From the NCBI GenBank assembly GCA_031381645.1, contig JANMYB010000012.1, positions 1-8,469 of the forward strand: DNA of 8,469 nucleotides. Reading direction: 5' to 3'. The notes under the pieces were generated by a model. The model ran no database searches, was not told the origin of the DNA, and worked only from the letters and a program-made list of their open reading frames with translations. Shown piece by piece: positions 1 through 6,566 of the stretch (positions are counted from its first letter, which is position 1; each line of letters opens with the position of its first letter). This DNA comes from Methylotenera_A sp031381645. Its GTDB lineage: Bacteria; Pseudomonadota; Gammaproteobacteria; Burkholderiales; Methylophilaceae. Position numbers and translations under genes: made by a program.

Positions 1-44
1 AAACCATCGGTTTGCTGTGATTGCTGTTCGATTTCTCTAGCCAT
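1..44 (-). CDS. rpsE: 30S ribosomal protein S5, N-terminal fragment cut by the window edge
   Basis: Only the first 14 codons and two bases are present. They read MAREIEQQSQQTDG, an S5-type polar N-terminal extension that precedes the double-stranded RNA-binding-like domain. The ATG is at 44-42, with a purine-rich stretch (GGCGAG) about 7 nt upstream. It starts 17 nt after the rplR stop, exactly where S5 follows L18 in the spc operon. S5 sits on the solvent side of the 30S subunit near the decoding site and contributes to translational accuracy. Nothing can be said about the rest of the gene. The identity rests on gene order plus this short N-terminus. Confidence 0.9.
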   Translation of the reverse strand, partial: MAREIEQQSQQTDG

Positions 45-61
45 TATCTATCTCGCCTAAA

Positions 62-415
62 TTAGAATGACAGACCGTTTTCACGCGCAGCATCTGCTAG
101 CGCCTTGATACGACCATGGTATTTGTAGCCTGAACGATCAAAAGCCACAGTAGTAATGCCCACTTTTTTCGCTTTTTCGGCGATGAGTTTGCCAATTGCT
201 GCTGCTGCCTCAACATTGCCGCCGTTTTTTACTTTTTTACGCACATCTGCTTCAACAGTTGAAGCGCTTGCTAATACTTTATCACCAGTTTCAGCGATAA
301 TTTGCGCATAAATATGCGTATTAGTGCGATGCACACTTAAACGTGTAACTTTTAACTCGGCAATTTTGGCACGGGTTTTACGTGCACGGCGCAAGCGATT
401 ATTTACGTTGTTCAT
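62..415 (-). CDS. rplR: 50S ribosomal protein L18
   Basis: The 117-residue product has the same length as E. coli L18. It has a basic N-terminus (residues 1-30, rich in Arg and Lys) and a conserved C-terminal half with RSGYKYHGR at 94-102, ending ARENGLSF. L18 binds 5S rRNA together with L5 and helps place it in the central protuberance of the 50S subunit. The gene follows rplF after a 32-nt gap, the longest gap within this spc block, with an AGGG-type ribosome-binding site 9 nt before the ATG. It ends in TAA, 17 nt before rpsE. No internal defects are seen. L18 is usually co-regulated with the other spc genes. Confidence 0.98.
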   Translation of the reverse strand: MNNVNNRLRRARKTRAKIAELKVTRLSVHRTNTHIYAQIIAETGDKVLASASTVEADVRKKVKNGGNVEAAAAIGKLIAEKAKKVGITTVAFDRSGYKYHGRIKALADAARENGLSF

Positions 416-447
416 TTTTATAAGCCCTAATTATTTTTTCAGTCTAC

Positions 448-981
448 TTATTTCTTTTTGGTTTCTTTAATTGCTACCACTTCGTCAGAATAGCGGACAC
501 CTTTGCCTTTATATGGCTCTGGCGCACGGTAAGAACGAATCTGTGCAGCAATTTGACCAACCACTTGCTTATCATAACCCGTCAAAATCACCTCTGTTGG
601 CGTTGGGGTTTGCACTGTAATGCCAACTGGCATTTTGTGGTTAATTGGATGTGAATAACCCAACTCTAGGTTAAGCATTGAACCCTGTGCATTAGCCTTA
701 TAGCCAACGCCAACCAATGTTAATTTACGCGTAAACCCAGTTGAAACACCTTGCACCATATTAGACACCAAAGCGCGTAGCGTACCTGACATAGCGCGCG
801 AATGCTGACTATCGCTGGTTGCAGCAAACGTAATAGTTTCACCTTCGCGTTTTAGCTCAACCACATTAGTAAGCGCATGAGACAATTTGCCCAATGGTCC
901 GCTAACAGTAATTGAGTTAGCACTTAACACTACTTCAACCTTTTCTGGAATAGCGACTGGATTTTTAGCAACACGTGACAT
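448..981 (-). CDS. rplF: 50S ribosomal protein L6
   Basis: The product has 177 residues, the family's usual length. It starts MSRVAKNPV, has two repeated L6 folds (roughly 1-80 and 81-177), and carries the L6 signature PEPYKGKGVRY at 154-164 before a lysine-rich tail. L6 binds 23S rRNA near the sarcin-ricin loop and the base of the L7/L12 stalk, close to where elongation factors act. The ATG is preceded by AAGGAG with a 6-nt spacer, a strong site, 10 nt after the rpsH stop. It is an ordinary spc-operon member. Confidence 0.98.
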   Translation of the reverse strand: MSRVAKNPVAIPEKVEVVLSANSITVSGPLGKLSHALTNVVELKREGETITFAATSDSQHSRAMSGTLRALVSNMVQGVSTGFTRKLTLVGVGYKANAQGSMLNLELGYSHPINHKMPVGITVQTPTPTEVILTGYDKQVVGQIAAQIRSYRAPEPYKGKGVRYSDEVVAIKETKKK

Positions 982-991
982 TTGCTTCTCC

Positions 992-1387
992 TTAAGCCAC
1001 TACGCACAACACTTCGCCGCCGATACCGGCCGCTTGTGCTTTACGATCTGTCATTACACCCTTGGACGTTGACAAGATTGTCACACCAAGGCCATTCATT
1101 ACTTTCGGTATGTTTTGGCTACCTTTGTAAACGCGAAGACCAGGCTTGCTTACACGGTCAATCTTCTCGATTACTGGACGACCAGCATAATATTTCAAAC
1201 TAATACTCAACACTGGCTTGCCATCATTTGCTACAACAGCAAAATCATCAATGTAACCTTCATCCTTAAGCACACTGGCGATAGCGCCTTTAAGCTTAGA
1301 AGCTGGCATAGAAACAGATAATTTATTTACACTTTGCGCGTTACGAATACGCGTTAGCATATCGGCAATCGGATCACTCATACTCAT
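992..1387 (-). CDS. rpsH: 30S ribosomal protein S8
   Basis: The product has 131 residues (E. coli: 130) and starts MSMSDPIADMLTRIRNA. It carries the S8 signature GVTILSTSKGVMTDRKA at 101-117 and the terminal GIGGEVLCVVA. S8 binds helix 21 of 16S rRNA and is a primary assembly protein of the 30S platform. In E. coli it also represses the spc operon by binding its mRNA near the rplE start. The first of two in-frame ATGs (1387 rather than 1381) is chosen because a strong GGAGG lies 8 nt upstream of it. The gap after rpsN is 14 nt. Confidence 0.98.
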   Translation of the reverse strand: MSMSDPIADMLTRIRNAQSVNKLSVSMPASKLKGAIASVLKDEGYIDDFAVVANDGKPVLSISLKYYAGRPVIEKIDRVSKPGLRVYKGSQNIPKVMNGLGVTILSTSKGVMTDRKAQAAGIGGEVLCVVA

Positions 1388-1401
1388 AATCTATTCCTCC
1401 G

Positions 1402-1707
1402 TTACCAACTAGCCTTGGTGATGCCCGGCACTTGGCCACTCATCATCAAATCGCGTAATTTACTGCGACCGATACCAAATTTACTATAAACACCACGTGG
1501 ACGGCCTGTCAGTGCGCAACGATTGCGTAAGCGCACTGGGCTTGAGTTACGTGGCAGACTTTGCAATTTCAAACGCGCATCACGACGATCTTCAGCGCTA
1601 GCCTTAGTGTCGCTAATGATTGCGTTTAAAACATCGCGTTTTGCTGCGAATTTTTTCACGGTGTCGCGACGTTTAATTTCGCGTTCTGTCATACATGTTT
1701 TCGCCAT
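1402..1707 (-). CDS. rpsN: 30S ribosomal protein S14, zinc-free type
   Basis: The product has 101 residues, the length of the long zinc-independent S14 form found in E. coli. The signature RNRCALTGRPRG lies at 61-72 and the protein ends GITKASW. Only two cysteines are present (residues 5 and 64), so there is no four-cysteine zinc ribbon. S14 joins the head of the 30S subunit late in assembly, next to S3 and S10. The start lies 3 nt after the rplE stop with GAGG 7 nt upstream. A second ATG at codon 6 is possible, but spacing and the usual MAK start favour the first. Confidence 0.98.
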   Translation of the reverse strand: MAKTCMTEREIKRRDTVKKFAAKRDVLNAIISDTKASAEDRRDARLKLQSLPRNSSPVRLRNRCALTGRPRGVYSKFGIGRSKLRDLMMSGQVPGITKASW

Positions 1708-1710
1708 GTC

Positions 1711-2250
1711 TTAACCTCTAAAAGGAAAACTAAACGCCGCCAAAAGTGCTTTGGCTTCTTCGTCTGTTTTTGCCGTTGTAGTAATCGTAATATTCATGCC
1801 GCGAATCGCGTCAATTTTATCGTATTCAATTTCTGGAAATATGATTTGCTCTTTCACGCCCATGTTGTAATTGCCGCGACCATCAAATGACTTCGCTGAA
1901 ATACCACGGAAGTCACGAATACGTGGAATAGCAACCGTTACTAGACGATCTAAAAATTCGTACATGCGCTCGCGACGTAAAGTCACTTTACAGCCAACAG
2001 GATAGTCATCACGAATTTTAAAAGCAGCTACAGATTTTTTCGCTTTGGTCACTACCACTTTTTGACCAGCGATTTTTTCCATATCACCCACTGCATTTTC
2101 CATCACTTTTTTATCTGCAACCGCTTCGCCCACACCCATATTCAAGGTGATTTTTTCAATGCGAGGCACTTGCATGACTGAAGTGTAACCAAATTGCTCT
2201 GTCATTTTTTTAACGACTGAGTCTTTATAAAATTGTTTTAAGCGCGCCAT
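1711..2250 (-). CDS. rplE: 50S ribosomal protein L5
   Basis: The product has 179 residues, as in E. coli, and aligns end to end with it from memory: VMQVPRIEKITLNMGVGEA at 25-43, SFDGRGNYNMGVKEQIIFPE at 121-140, and the end AAFSFPFRG. L5 binds 5S rRNA and contacts the P-site tRNA and the 30S head through bridge B1b. The gene starts 8 nt after rplX with AGGA 6 nt before the ATG. In E. coli the S8 repressor hairpin covers this start. The equivalent arms here (codons 7-13) are not complementary, so that regulatory hairpin is not evident at the same place. Confidence 0.98.
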   Translation of the reverse strand: MARLKQFYKDSVVKKMTEQFGYTSVMQVPRIEKITLNMGVGEAVADKKVMENAVGDMEKIAGQKVVVTKAKKSVAAFKIRDDYPVGCKVTLRRERMYEFLDRLVTVAIPRIRDFRGISAKSFDGRGNYNMGVKEQIIFPEIEYDKIDAIRGMNITITTTAKTDEEAKALLAAFSFPFRG

Positions 2251-2258
2251 AATTTGTC

Positions 2259-2576
2259 CTATGCGTCCACCGCTTCGCCGTTAGATTTGAATACGCGCAC
2301 TTTTTTGCCGTCTTTCAAAATTTTGTAACCTACACGGTCAGCTTTTTGCGTTGCGTTGTTAAACAATGCAACATTTGAAATATCAATCGGCATTTCTTTA
2401 TTGACAATGCCGCCAGTAATGCCCTTCATTGGGTTTGGTTTAGCGTGCTTTTTAGCCACATTTAAACCTTCAACCACAACATGGCCAGAATCAAGAATGC
2501 TCAGCACAGTGCCACGCTTGCCTTTATCTTTACCTGTATTTAAAACGACTTGGTCGCCTTTATGAATTTTGCTCAT
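2259..2576 (-). CDS. rplX: 50S ribosomal protein L24
   Basis: The product has 105 residues, the usual bacterial length. It has an N-terminal KOW motif at about 4-31 (KGDQVVLNTGKDKGKRGTV) and the conserved HAKPNP segment near residue 44. L24 is one of the two proteins that initiate assembly of the large subunit; it binds the 5' domain of 23S rRNA and sits near the exit of the peptide tunnel. The start is 15 nt after rplN with AAGGA 6 nt upstream. The stop is TAG, whereas most genes here use TAA. Confidence 0.98.
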   Translation of the reverse strand: MSKIHKGDQVVLNTGKDKGKRGTVLSILDSGHVVVEGLNVAKKHAKPNPMKGITGGIVNKEMPIDISNVALFNNATQKADRVGYKILKDGKKVRVFKSNGEAVDA

Positions 2577-2591
2577 GTCTAATCCTTAGCC

Positions 2592-2960
2592 TTACAACAC
2601 TTCAGGTGCTAAAGAAACGATTTTCATGAAACGCTCAGTACGTAGCTCGCGTGTCACTGGGCCGAAAATACGGGTGCCAATCGGTTCTAATTTATTATTG
2701 AGTAATACAGCGGCATTAGTGTCGAATTTAACTAACGAGCCATCTGGACGACGCACGCCTTTAGCGGTGCGCACCACAACCGCACTGTAAACTTCGCCTT
2801 TTTTAACGCGACCACGTGGCGCAGCATCTTTAATGCTGACCTTGATGATGTCGCCTATGCCAGCGTAACGGCGTTTTGAGCCACCCAACACTTTGATGCA
2901 CTGCACAGAGCGGGCACCAGTGTTATCGGCAACTTCTAGCCTAGATTGCATTTGAATCAT
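2592..2960 (-). CDS. rplN: 50S ribosomal protein L14, first gene of the spc operon
   Basis: The product has 122 residues starting MIQMQSRLEVADNTG, and contains CIKVLGGSKRRYAGIGDIIK at 21-40. It ends MKIVSLAPEVL. L14 binds 23S rRNA, forms intersubunit bridges with 16S rRNA, and is the target of the silencing factor RsfS in other bacteria. The frame could be extended five codons upstream to a TTG, but GGAG lies 9 nt before this ATG and the family begins MIQ, so the ATG at 2960 is chosen. It follows a long gap carrying a promoter, consistent with it leading a transcription unit. Confidence 0.98.
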   Translation of the reverse strand: MIQMQSRLEVADNTGARSVQCIKVLGGSKRRYAGIGDIIKVSIKDAAPRGRVKKGEVYSAVVVRTAKGVRRPDGSLVKFDTNAAVLLNNKLEPIGTRIFGPVTRELRTERFMKIVSLAPEVL

Positions 2961-3178
2961 GAGATAAATCTCCAACTTAATCCGTTAAACCAACACCAGC
3001 CGTATATATTTAATTAAAAATCATAAACGGCCAGTAGACCACGGTCAGTATTGGGGCACTTGCTTTTATGAGCTCTAGAAATTACATCTAAAATTCACGA
3101 GTGCCGAAAAGTCCAACATTATAACGGGTATTCATGGTTTGAAGCAAGCCATAAACACCTTTTTACACCGACTATTGC
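2961..3178 (-). other. S10-spc intergenic region and rplN 5' leader
   Basis: This 218-nt stretch separates rpsQ from rplN and holds no open frame I can support. In transcription order it contains a putative promoter (3147-3118), then a leader of roughly 150 nt. The leader has a possible long-range stem pairing 3105-3100 (GGCACT) with 3060-3055 (AGTGCC), with an inner TTTTA/TAAAA pair at 3093-3089 and 3068-3064. Further on are a short GACC-GT-GGTC inverted repeat around 3037-3046 and an AT-rich hairpin with GCCGT/ACGGC ends (3031-3027 and 3003-2999). A ribosome-binding site GGAG lies just before rplN. The folds are read by eye and no energies were computed. No clear intrinsic terminator for the S10 operon is seen. 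Confidence 0.6.
3118..3147 (-). promoter_or_regulatory. Putative spc-operon sigma70 promoter
   Basis: On the minus strand the region reads TTGCTT, an 18-nt spacer, then a perfect TATAAT. The -35 is weak (3 of 6 consensus positions) and the -10 is exact. It lies about 30-60 nt after the rpsQ stop, the same place as the known spc promoter in E. coli. The predicted start is near 3111, giving a leader of about 150 nt. The bases between -10 and start (GTTGGAC) are not strongly GC-rich. Confidence 0.7.
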
Positions 3179-3436
3179 TTACGCCTTAGCCACCACTTTA
3201 CTTAATACCCATGTTTTTGTTTTTGACAACGGGCGGCTTTCAGTAATCGTCACTAAATCACCTTCTTTACATTCATTTTTTTCGTCATGTGCGTGAAATT
3301 TATTTGATTTCACAATCACTTTACCAATCAACGGATGCTTTACTTTACGCTCAACTAATACTGTGATAGTTTTATCCATCTTGTCGCTTACTACGCGACC
3401 GCTTACAGTACGTACTACTTTTGTTGTTTCGCTCAT
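3179..3436 (-). CDS. rpsQ: 30S ribosomal protein S17, last gene of the S10 operon
   Basis: The product has 85 residues starting MSETTKVVRTVSGRVVSDKMDK. It is an OB-fold protein with the S17 signature around GDLVTITESRPLSKTK (59-74). S17 binds the 5' domain of 16S rRNA early in 30S assembly. The open frame extends 11 codons further upstream into rpmC, but the ATG at 3436 gives the family's normal N-terminus. It lies one base after the rpmC stop, implying translational coupling. The gene closes the S10 cluster and is followed by the 218-nt promoter-bearing gap. Confidence 0.98.
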   Translation of the reverse strand: MSETTKVVRTVSGRVVSDKMDKTITVLVERKVKHPLIGKVIVKSNKFHAHDEKNECKEGDLVTITESRPLSKTKTWVLSKVVAKA

Positions 3437-3437
3437 A

Positions 3438-3632
3438 TTATGCCTGCTTTGCTTTCTCAGCCAATACAAGCTTCACGCGCGCTACATCCTTGCGTACTTT
3501 ACCTAGCTGATCTACTTTAGTTAATTGTTGCGTTGCAATTTGCATGCGGAGCGAAAACTGCGCGCGGCGCAATTCAATCAACTCAGCATTCAACTCATCA
3601 ACACTTTTTGCTCTCAAATCGGTGGCTTTCAT
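3438..3632 (-). CDS. rpmC: 50S ribosomal protein L29
   Basis: The small 64-residue protein starts MKATDLRAKSVDELNAEL and is almost wholly helical, with two antiparallel helices (about 10-35 and 40-62) as in the family. L29 lies beside L23 at the polypeptide tunnel exit, where it contributes to the docking area for nascent-chain factors. The ATG at 3632 is chosen over an upstream in-frame start because AAGGA lies 7 nt before it and it gives the normal length. The gap after rplP is 10 nt, and it ends one base before rpsQ. Confidence 0.97.
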   Translation of the reverse strand: MKATDLRAKSVDELNAELIELRRAQFSLRMQIATQQLTKVDQLGKVRKDVARVKLVLAEKAKQA

Positions 3633-3642
3633 GTTTGTGTCC

Positions 3643-4059
3643 TTAAGTACCAAGCTGACGAGTCATGAATGTCGTTTCAATTGGCAACTTAGCTGCTGCC
3701 AAACGGAACGCTTCACGCGCCAGCTCTTCGCTCACGCCGTCCATTTCATATAACATTTTACCTGGCTGAATTTGCGCTACGTAGTACTCGGTACTACCTT
3801 TACCATTACCCATACGCACTTCAGCTGGTTTTTTAGAAATTGGTTGATCTGGGAAAATACGAATCCACACACGACCGCCACGTTTGATGTGACGGGTCAT
3901 TACGCGACGCGCAGCCTCGATCTGACGCGCCGTTAAACGACCGCGACCAATGGCTTTTAATCCAAAATCACCAAAACTTACTTTATTACCCGTCGTTGCA
4001 ATGCCCTTGTTGCGGCCTTTTTGCATCTTGCGGTATTTCTGTCTAGACGGTTGCAGCAT
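3643..4059 (-). CDS. rplP: 50S ribosomal protein L16
   Basis: The product has 138 residues, beginning MLQPSRQKYRKMQKGRN and containing GLKAIGRGRLTARQIEAARR at 33-52 and IQPGKMLYEMDGV at 97-109. L16 organises the A-site region of the 50S subunit and contacts tRNA elbows. Arg82 (in EVRMGNGKG) corresponds to E. coli Arg81, the residue hydroxylated by a ribosomal oxygenase there. The start codon lies inside the end of rpsC: the two frames overlap by 17 nt, with GAGG 7 nt before the ATG, suggesting coupled translation. Confidence 0.98.
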   Translation of the reverse strand: MLQPSRQKYRKMQKGRNKGIATTGNKVSFGDFGLKAIGRGRLTARQIEAARRVMTRHIKRGGRVWIRIFPDQPISKKPAEVRMGNGKGSTEYYVAQIQPGKMLYEMDGVSEELAREAFRLAAAKLPIETTFMTRQLGT

Positions 4060-4777
4060 CTTTAGCCCTCGGCTTTCTTACTTTTTTGTCTGGTTCGGCA
4101 ACTGGCGTTGCAGCTGGAGCCGTTGCACCAATTGGTGTCGGTACATTATCAGCGAAAATCTCGCCTTTAAATACCCATACTTTAATACCAATAATGCCAT
4201 ATGTAGTTAAAGCTTCAGCAACACCGTAATCAATATCAGCACGTAATGTATGTAGTGGCACACGGCCTTCGCGGTACCATTCAGTACGTGCAATTTCAAT
4301 ACCATTCAAACGGCCTGAACTCATGATTTTGATGCCTTGGGCACCTAAACGCATTGCATTTTGCATCGCACGTTTCATGGCGCGGCGGAACATCACACGC
4401 TTCTCAAGTTGCTGCGCAATCGATTGTGCGATCAATGTCGCGTCAATCTCTGGCTTACGCACTTCTTCAATATTCAAATGCACAGGCACGCCCATCATCC
4501 CTTGCAGGGCAGAACGCAACGACTCAATGTCTTCACCTTTTTTACCTATCACCACACCTGGACGGGCACTGTGAATCGTAATTTTTGCATTTTTTGCGGG
4601 GCGCTCAATGATGATTTTGCTCACTGCAGCAGCCGCTAATTTTTTATTTAAAAACTCGCGTACTTTAATATCGCTTTGCAACATCTCAGGAAAGTTTTTG
4701 CTATTGGCGTACCAACGTGAGGACCAATTTTTATTGACGCTCAGACGGAAGCCTATTGGATGTATTTTTTGTCCCAT
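4043..4777 (-). CDS. rpsC: 30S ribosomal protein S3
   Basis: The product has 244 residues (E. coli: 233) starting MGQKIHPIGFRLSV. It has an N-terminal domain, then a type II KH domain with the GKKG loop at 78-81, then the S3 C-terminal domain. Arg131, Arg132 and Lys135 match the E. coli residues linked to mRNA unwinding at the entry channel. The tail after about residue 212 is an Ala/Pro/Lys-rich low-complexity extension. The ATG at 4777, with AAGGA 5 nt upstream, is preferred to a start seven codons earlier inside rplV. It ends with TAG 17 nt into rplP. Confidence 0.98.
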   Translation of the reverse strand: MGQKIHPIGFRLSVNKNWSSRWYANSKNFPEMLQSDIKVREFLNKKLAAAAVSKIIIERPAKNAKITIHSARPGVVIGKKGEDIESLRSALQGMMGVPVHLNIEEVRKPEIDATLIAQSIAQQLEKRVMFRRAMKRAMQNAMRLGAQGIKIMSSGRLNGIEIARTEWYREGRVPLHTLRADIDYGVAEALTTYGIIGIKVWVFKGEIFADNVPTPIGATAPAATPVAEPDKKVRKPRAKDAATV

Positions 4778-4778
4778 A

Positions 4779-5117
4779 TTATTCCTTTGAGTCGCCAACT
4801 GTCACATGAATGTGGCAGGTTGGTTTAATAATACGACCTGCGCGACCTTTTGCACGAGGACGAATACGTTTAAGCACGATACCTTTATCAACATAAATTG
4901 AAGTGACTTTCAACTCGTCGATATCAGCGCCATTGTTGTGTTCAGCATTGGCGATGGCAGATTCCACTACTTTTTTAATCACTTCGGCACCTTTTTTAGG
5001 TGTGAAATTTAAAATATCAAGTGCATGATCCACTTTTTTGCCACGAACAAGGTCAGCCACCAAACGCGCTTTTTGCGGTGAGAGGTGTACGCCTTTTAAT
5101 ATTGCAGTTACTTGCAT
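4779..5117 (-). CDS. rplV: 50S ribosomal protein L22
   Basis: The product has 112 residues (E. coli: 110). It begins MQVTAILKGVHLSPQKARLV and has the long beta-hairpin at about 80-100 (KGIVLKRIRPRAKGRAGRI) that lines the peptide exit tunnel and forms part of its constriction with L4. Changes in this loop confer macrolide resistance in other bacteria; no loop deletion or insertion is seen here. The frame runs 13 codons further upstream into rpsS, but the ATG at 5117 has AGAGG upstream and gives the family N-terminus. It lies 10 nt after rpsS and one base before rpsC. Confidence 0.98.
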   Translation of the reverse strand: MQVTAILKGVHLSPQKARLVADLVRGKKVDHALDILNFTPKKGAEVIKKVVESAIANAEHNNGADIDELKVTSIYVDKGIVLKRIRPRAKGRAGRIIKPTCHIHVTVGDSKE

Positions 5118-5127
5118 ATTGAGCCTC

Positions 5128-5403
5128 TTATTTGCTAGCTTTTCTATCAGCCGCATGACCCTTGAATGTACGAGTTAACGCAAATTCTCCGAGCTTGTGA
5201 CCAACCATGTTTTCAGAAATCAGCACTGGTATGTGTTGCTTACCATTGTGAATTGCTATTGTTAAACCAATAAAATCTGGCAAGATAGTAGAGCGGCGTG
5301 ACCAAGTTTTAATTGGTTTACGATCGCGCGTAGCTGCAGCAGCTTCTACCTTTTTTGCCAAATGACCATCAATAAATGGGCCTTTTTTAATTGAACGTGC
5401 CAT
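5128..5403 (-). CDS. rpsS: 30S ribosomal protein S19
   Basis: The product has 91 residues, the usual length, beginning MARSIKKGPFIDGHLAKKV. The S19 signature covers IHNGKQHIPVLISENMVGHK (51-70), followed by LGEFALTRTF. S19 is in the 30S head, binds with S13, and contacts the A-site tRNA side and bridge B1a. The start is 3 nt after the rplB stop. The ribosome-binding site is weak (a GAGAGG lies about 13 nt upstream, inside rplB), so translational coupling to rplB is likely. Confidence 0.98.
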   Translation of the reverse strand: MARSIKKGPFIDGHLAKKVEAAAATRDRKPIKTWSRRSTILPDFIGLTIAIHNGKQHIPVLISENMVGHKLGEFALTRTFKGHAADRKASK

Positions 5404-5406
5404 AAA

Positions 5407-6240
5407 TTATCTTACGCCTCTCGGACGACGACTAATACGCATATTATCAGTACGCTTATTACTACGTGTACGATAACCCTTAGTTTTAACACCCCATGGA
5501 CTGACTGGATACATACCAGCAGCTGTTTTACCTTCACCACCACCGTGCGGGTGATCCACTGGATTCATTACCACACCGCGAACGGTTGGGCGAACACCGC
5601 GCCAGCGCATTGCACCAGCTTTACCAATTGAACGTAGCGAATGCTCCTCATTACCCACTTCACCTAAAGTTGCCTTGCAATCTACGTGCACACGGCGAAC
5701 CTCACCTGAACGCAAACGCAGTGAAGCATATGCGCCTTCACGTGCTAATAGCTGCACCGAAGTGCCAGCTGAACGCGCTAATTGCGCACCTTTACCGGGT
5801 TGCAATTCAATACAATGAATCGTACTACCGACTGGAATATTACGTAGTGGCAATGCATTACCCACTTTAATCGGCGCTTCTGCACCGCTAACCAATTGCG
5901 CACCAGCAGCAATACCGCGAGGAGCAATAATGTAGCGACGCTCACCATCCGCGTAGCAAAGCAACGCAATATGTGCAGTACGATTGGGATCGTACTCAAT
6001 ATGCTCCACTTTCGCAGGGATGCCGTCTTTATTACGACGGAAATCAATCATGCGATAGTGCTGCTTATGACCTCCACCTTGATGACGGGTTGTAATATGA
6101 CCATTATTATTACGACCCGCGTGTTTACTTTGACTTTCCAACAGCGGCGCGTGTGGCTTGCCTTTATACAAACCTGGTGTCACTACTTTCAGCACACCAC
6201 GACGGCCGGGGGAAGTTGGTTTGACTTTTACTAATGCCAT
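5407..6240 (-). CDS. rplB: 50S ribosomal protein L2
   Basis: The product has 277 residues (E. coli: 273). It contains an OB-like RNA-binding domain, an SH3-like domain, and the C-terminal VMNPVDHPHGGGEG motif. In that motif His230 corresponds to E. coli His229, a conserved residue linked to peptidyl-transferase function. The end is basic and extended (RISRRPRGVR). L2 is needed for subunit association and tRNA binding around the catalytic centre. A strong AAGGAG lies 7 nt before the ATG, 11 nt after the rplW stop. The gene is intact throughout. Confidence 0.99.
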   Translation of the reverse strand: MALVKVKPTSPGRRGVLKVVTPGLYKGKPHAPLLESQSKHAGRNNNGHITTRHQGGGHKQHYRMIDFRRNKDGIPAKVEHIEYDPNRTAHIALLCYADGERRYIIAPRGIAAGAQLVSGAEAPIKVGNALPLRNIPVGSTIHCIELQPGKGAQLARSAGTSVQLLAREGAYASLRLRSGEVRRVHVDCKATLGEVGNEEHSLRSIGKAGAMRWRGVRPTVRGVVMNPVDHPHGGGEGKTAAGMYPVSPWGVKTKGYRTRSNKRTDNMRISRRPRGVR

Positions 6241-6251
6241 ATCTTCTCTCC

Positions 6252-6566
6252 TTATTCGCCCGCTGCGAAGTTAATTTCTTGACCTGGCTTCAAGCTCACA
6301 TAAGCTTTTTTCCAGTCGTTACGCTTGCCCATTCTTTTGCCAGCGCGCTTAGTTTTACCACCTACATTAATCACGGCGACTTTTTCAACTTCCACCTTGA
6401 AAACAAGCTCAACAGCCGCTTTGATTTCTGGTTTAGTCGAATCAGTGCGCACTTTGAAAGCAATTTGCTGATGCTTATCAGCAATATAAGTCGCTTTTTA
6501 AGTAATTTGTGGTGCTAAAATCACTTGTAATAAACGATCTTGAGTTTTCGTAATAGCGTTCATCAT
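6252..6566 (-). pseudogene. rplW: 50S ribosomal protein L23, reading frame interrupted by in-frame TAA at codon 23
   Basis: Read through the stop, the frame encodes an L23 of normal length (104 codons before the terminal TAA; E. coli: 100 residues). The N-terminal part reads MMNAITKTQDRLLQVILAPQ-IT, then TAA (6500-6498), then KATYIADKHQQIAFKV, with conserved DWKKAYVSLKPGQ and the end NFAAGE. Both sides fit L23 without a frameshift. The family reads APH-V-S-E-K-A here, so GAA to TAA explains the break. The start at 6566 is set by GAGGAG at 6580-6575, 8 nt upstream, and overlaps the rplD stop as ATGA. L23 docks trigger factor and SRP at the tunnel exit. After the stop the first usual start is GTG at 6452, without a ribosome-binding site, giving 66 residues. 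The label pseudogene records the broken frame; the organism probably makes L23, and a base-call error is possible. Confidence 0.93.

Noticed and set aside
2200..2270. S8 translational repressor hairpin at the rplE start, as in E. coli
   Set aside because: The codons equivalent to the E. coli stem are similar in protein but the two arms are not complementary, so the hairpin cannot be supported from this sequence.
2592..2975. Upstream-extended starts for rplN, and likewise for rpsQ, rpmC, rpsC and rplV
   Set aside because: Each extension runs into the preceding gene or past the ribosome-binding site and adds residues absent from the family. The internal ATGs with proper Shine-Dalgarno spacing give canonical N-termini.
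3009..3018. TTTAATTAAA palindrome, seen also near 7866-7875 in the rplC leader
   Set aside because: It is a short AT-only palindrome in AT-rich leaders, likely to recur by chance. Two copies are too few to call a regulator site.
5896..6234. Open frame of 112 codons on the + strand opposite rplB
   Set aside because: It lies entirely antisense to intact, conserved rplB, its product has no recognisable domain, and no ribosome-binding context was evident. It is a shadow of the coding strand, as are the other + strand frames in the window.
6252..6566. TAA reassigned to glutamate or another amino acid in this organism
   Set aside because: TAA is the normal terminator of most other genes here (for example rpsJ, rplB, rpsS, rplV, rpsQ) at family-typical lengths, and no other gene has an internal TAA.
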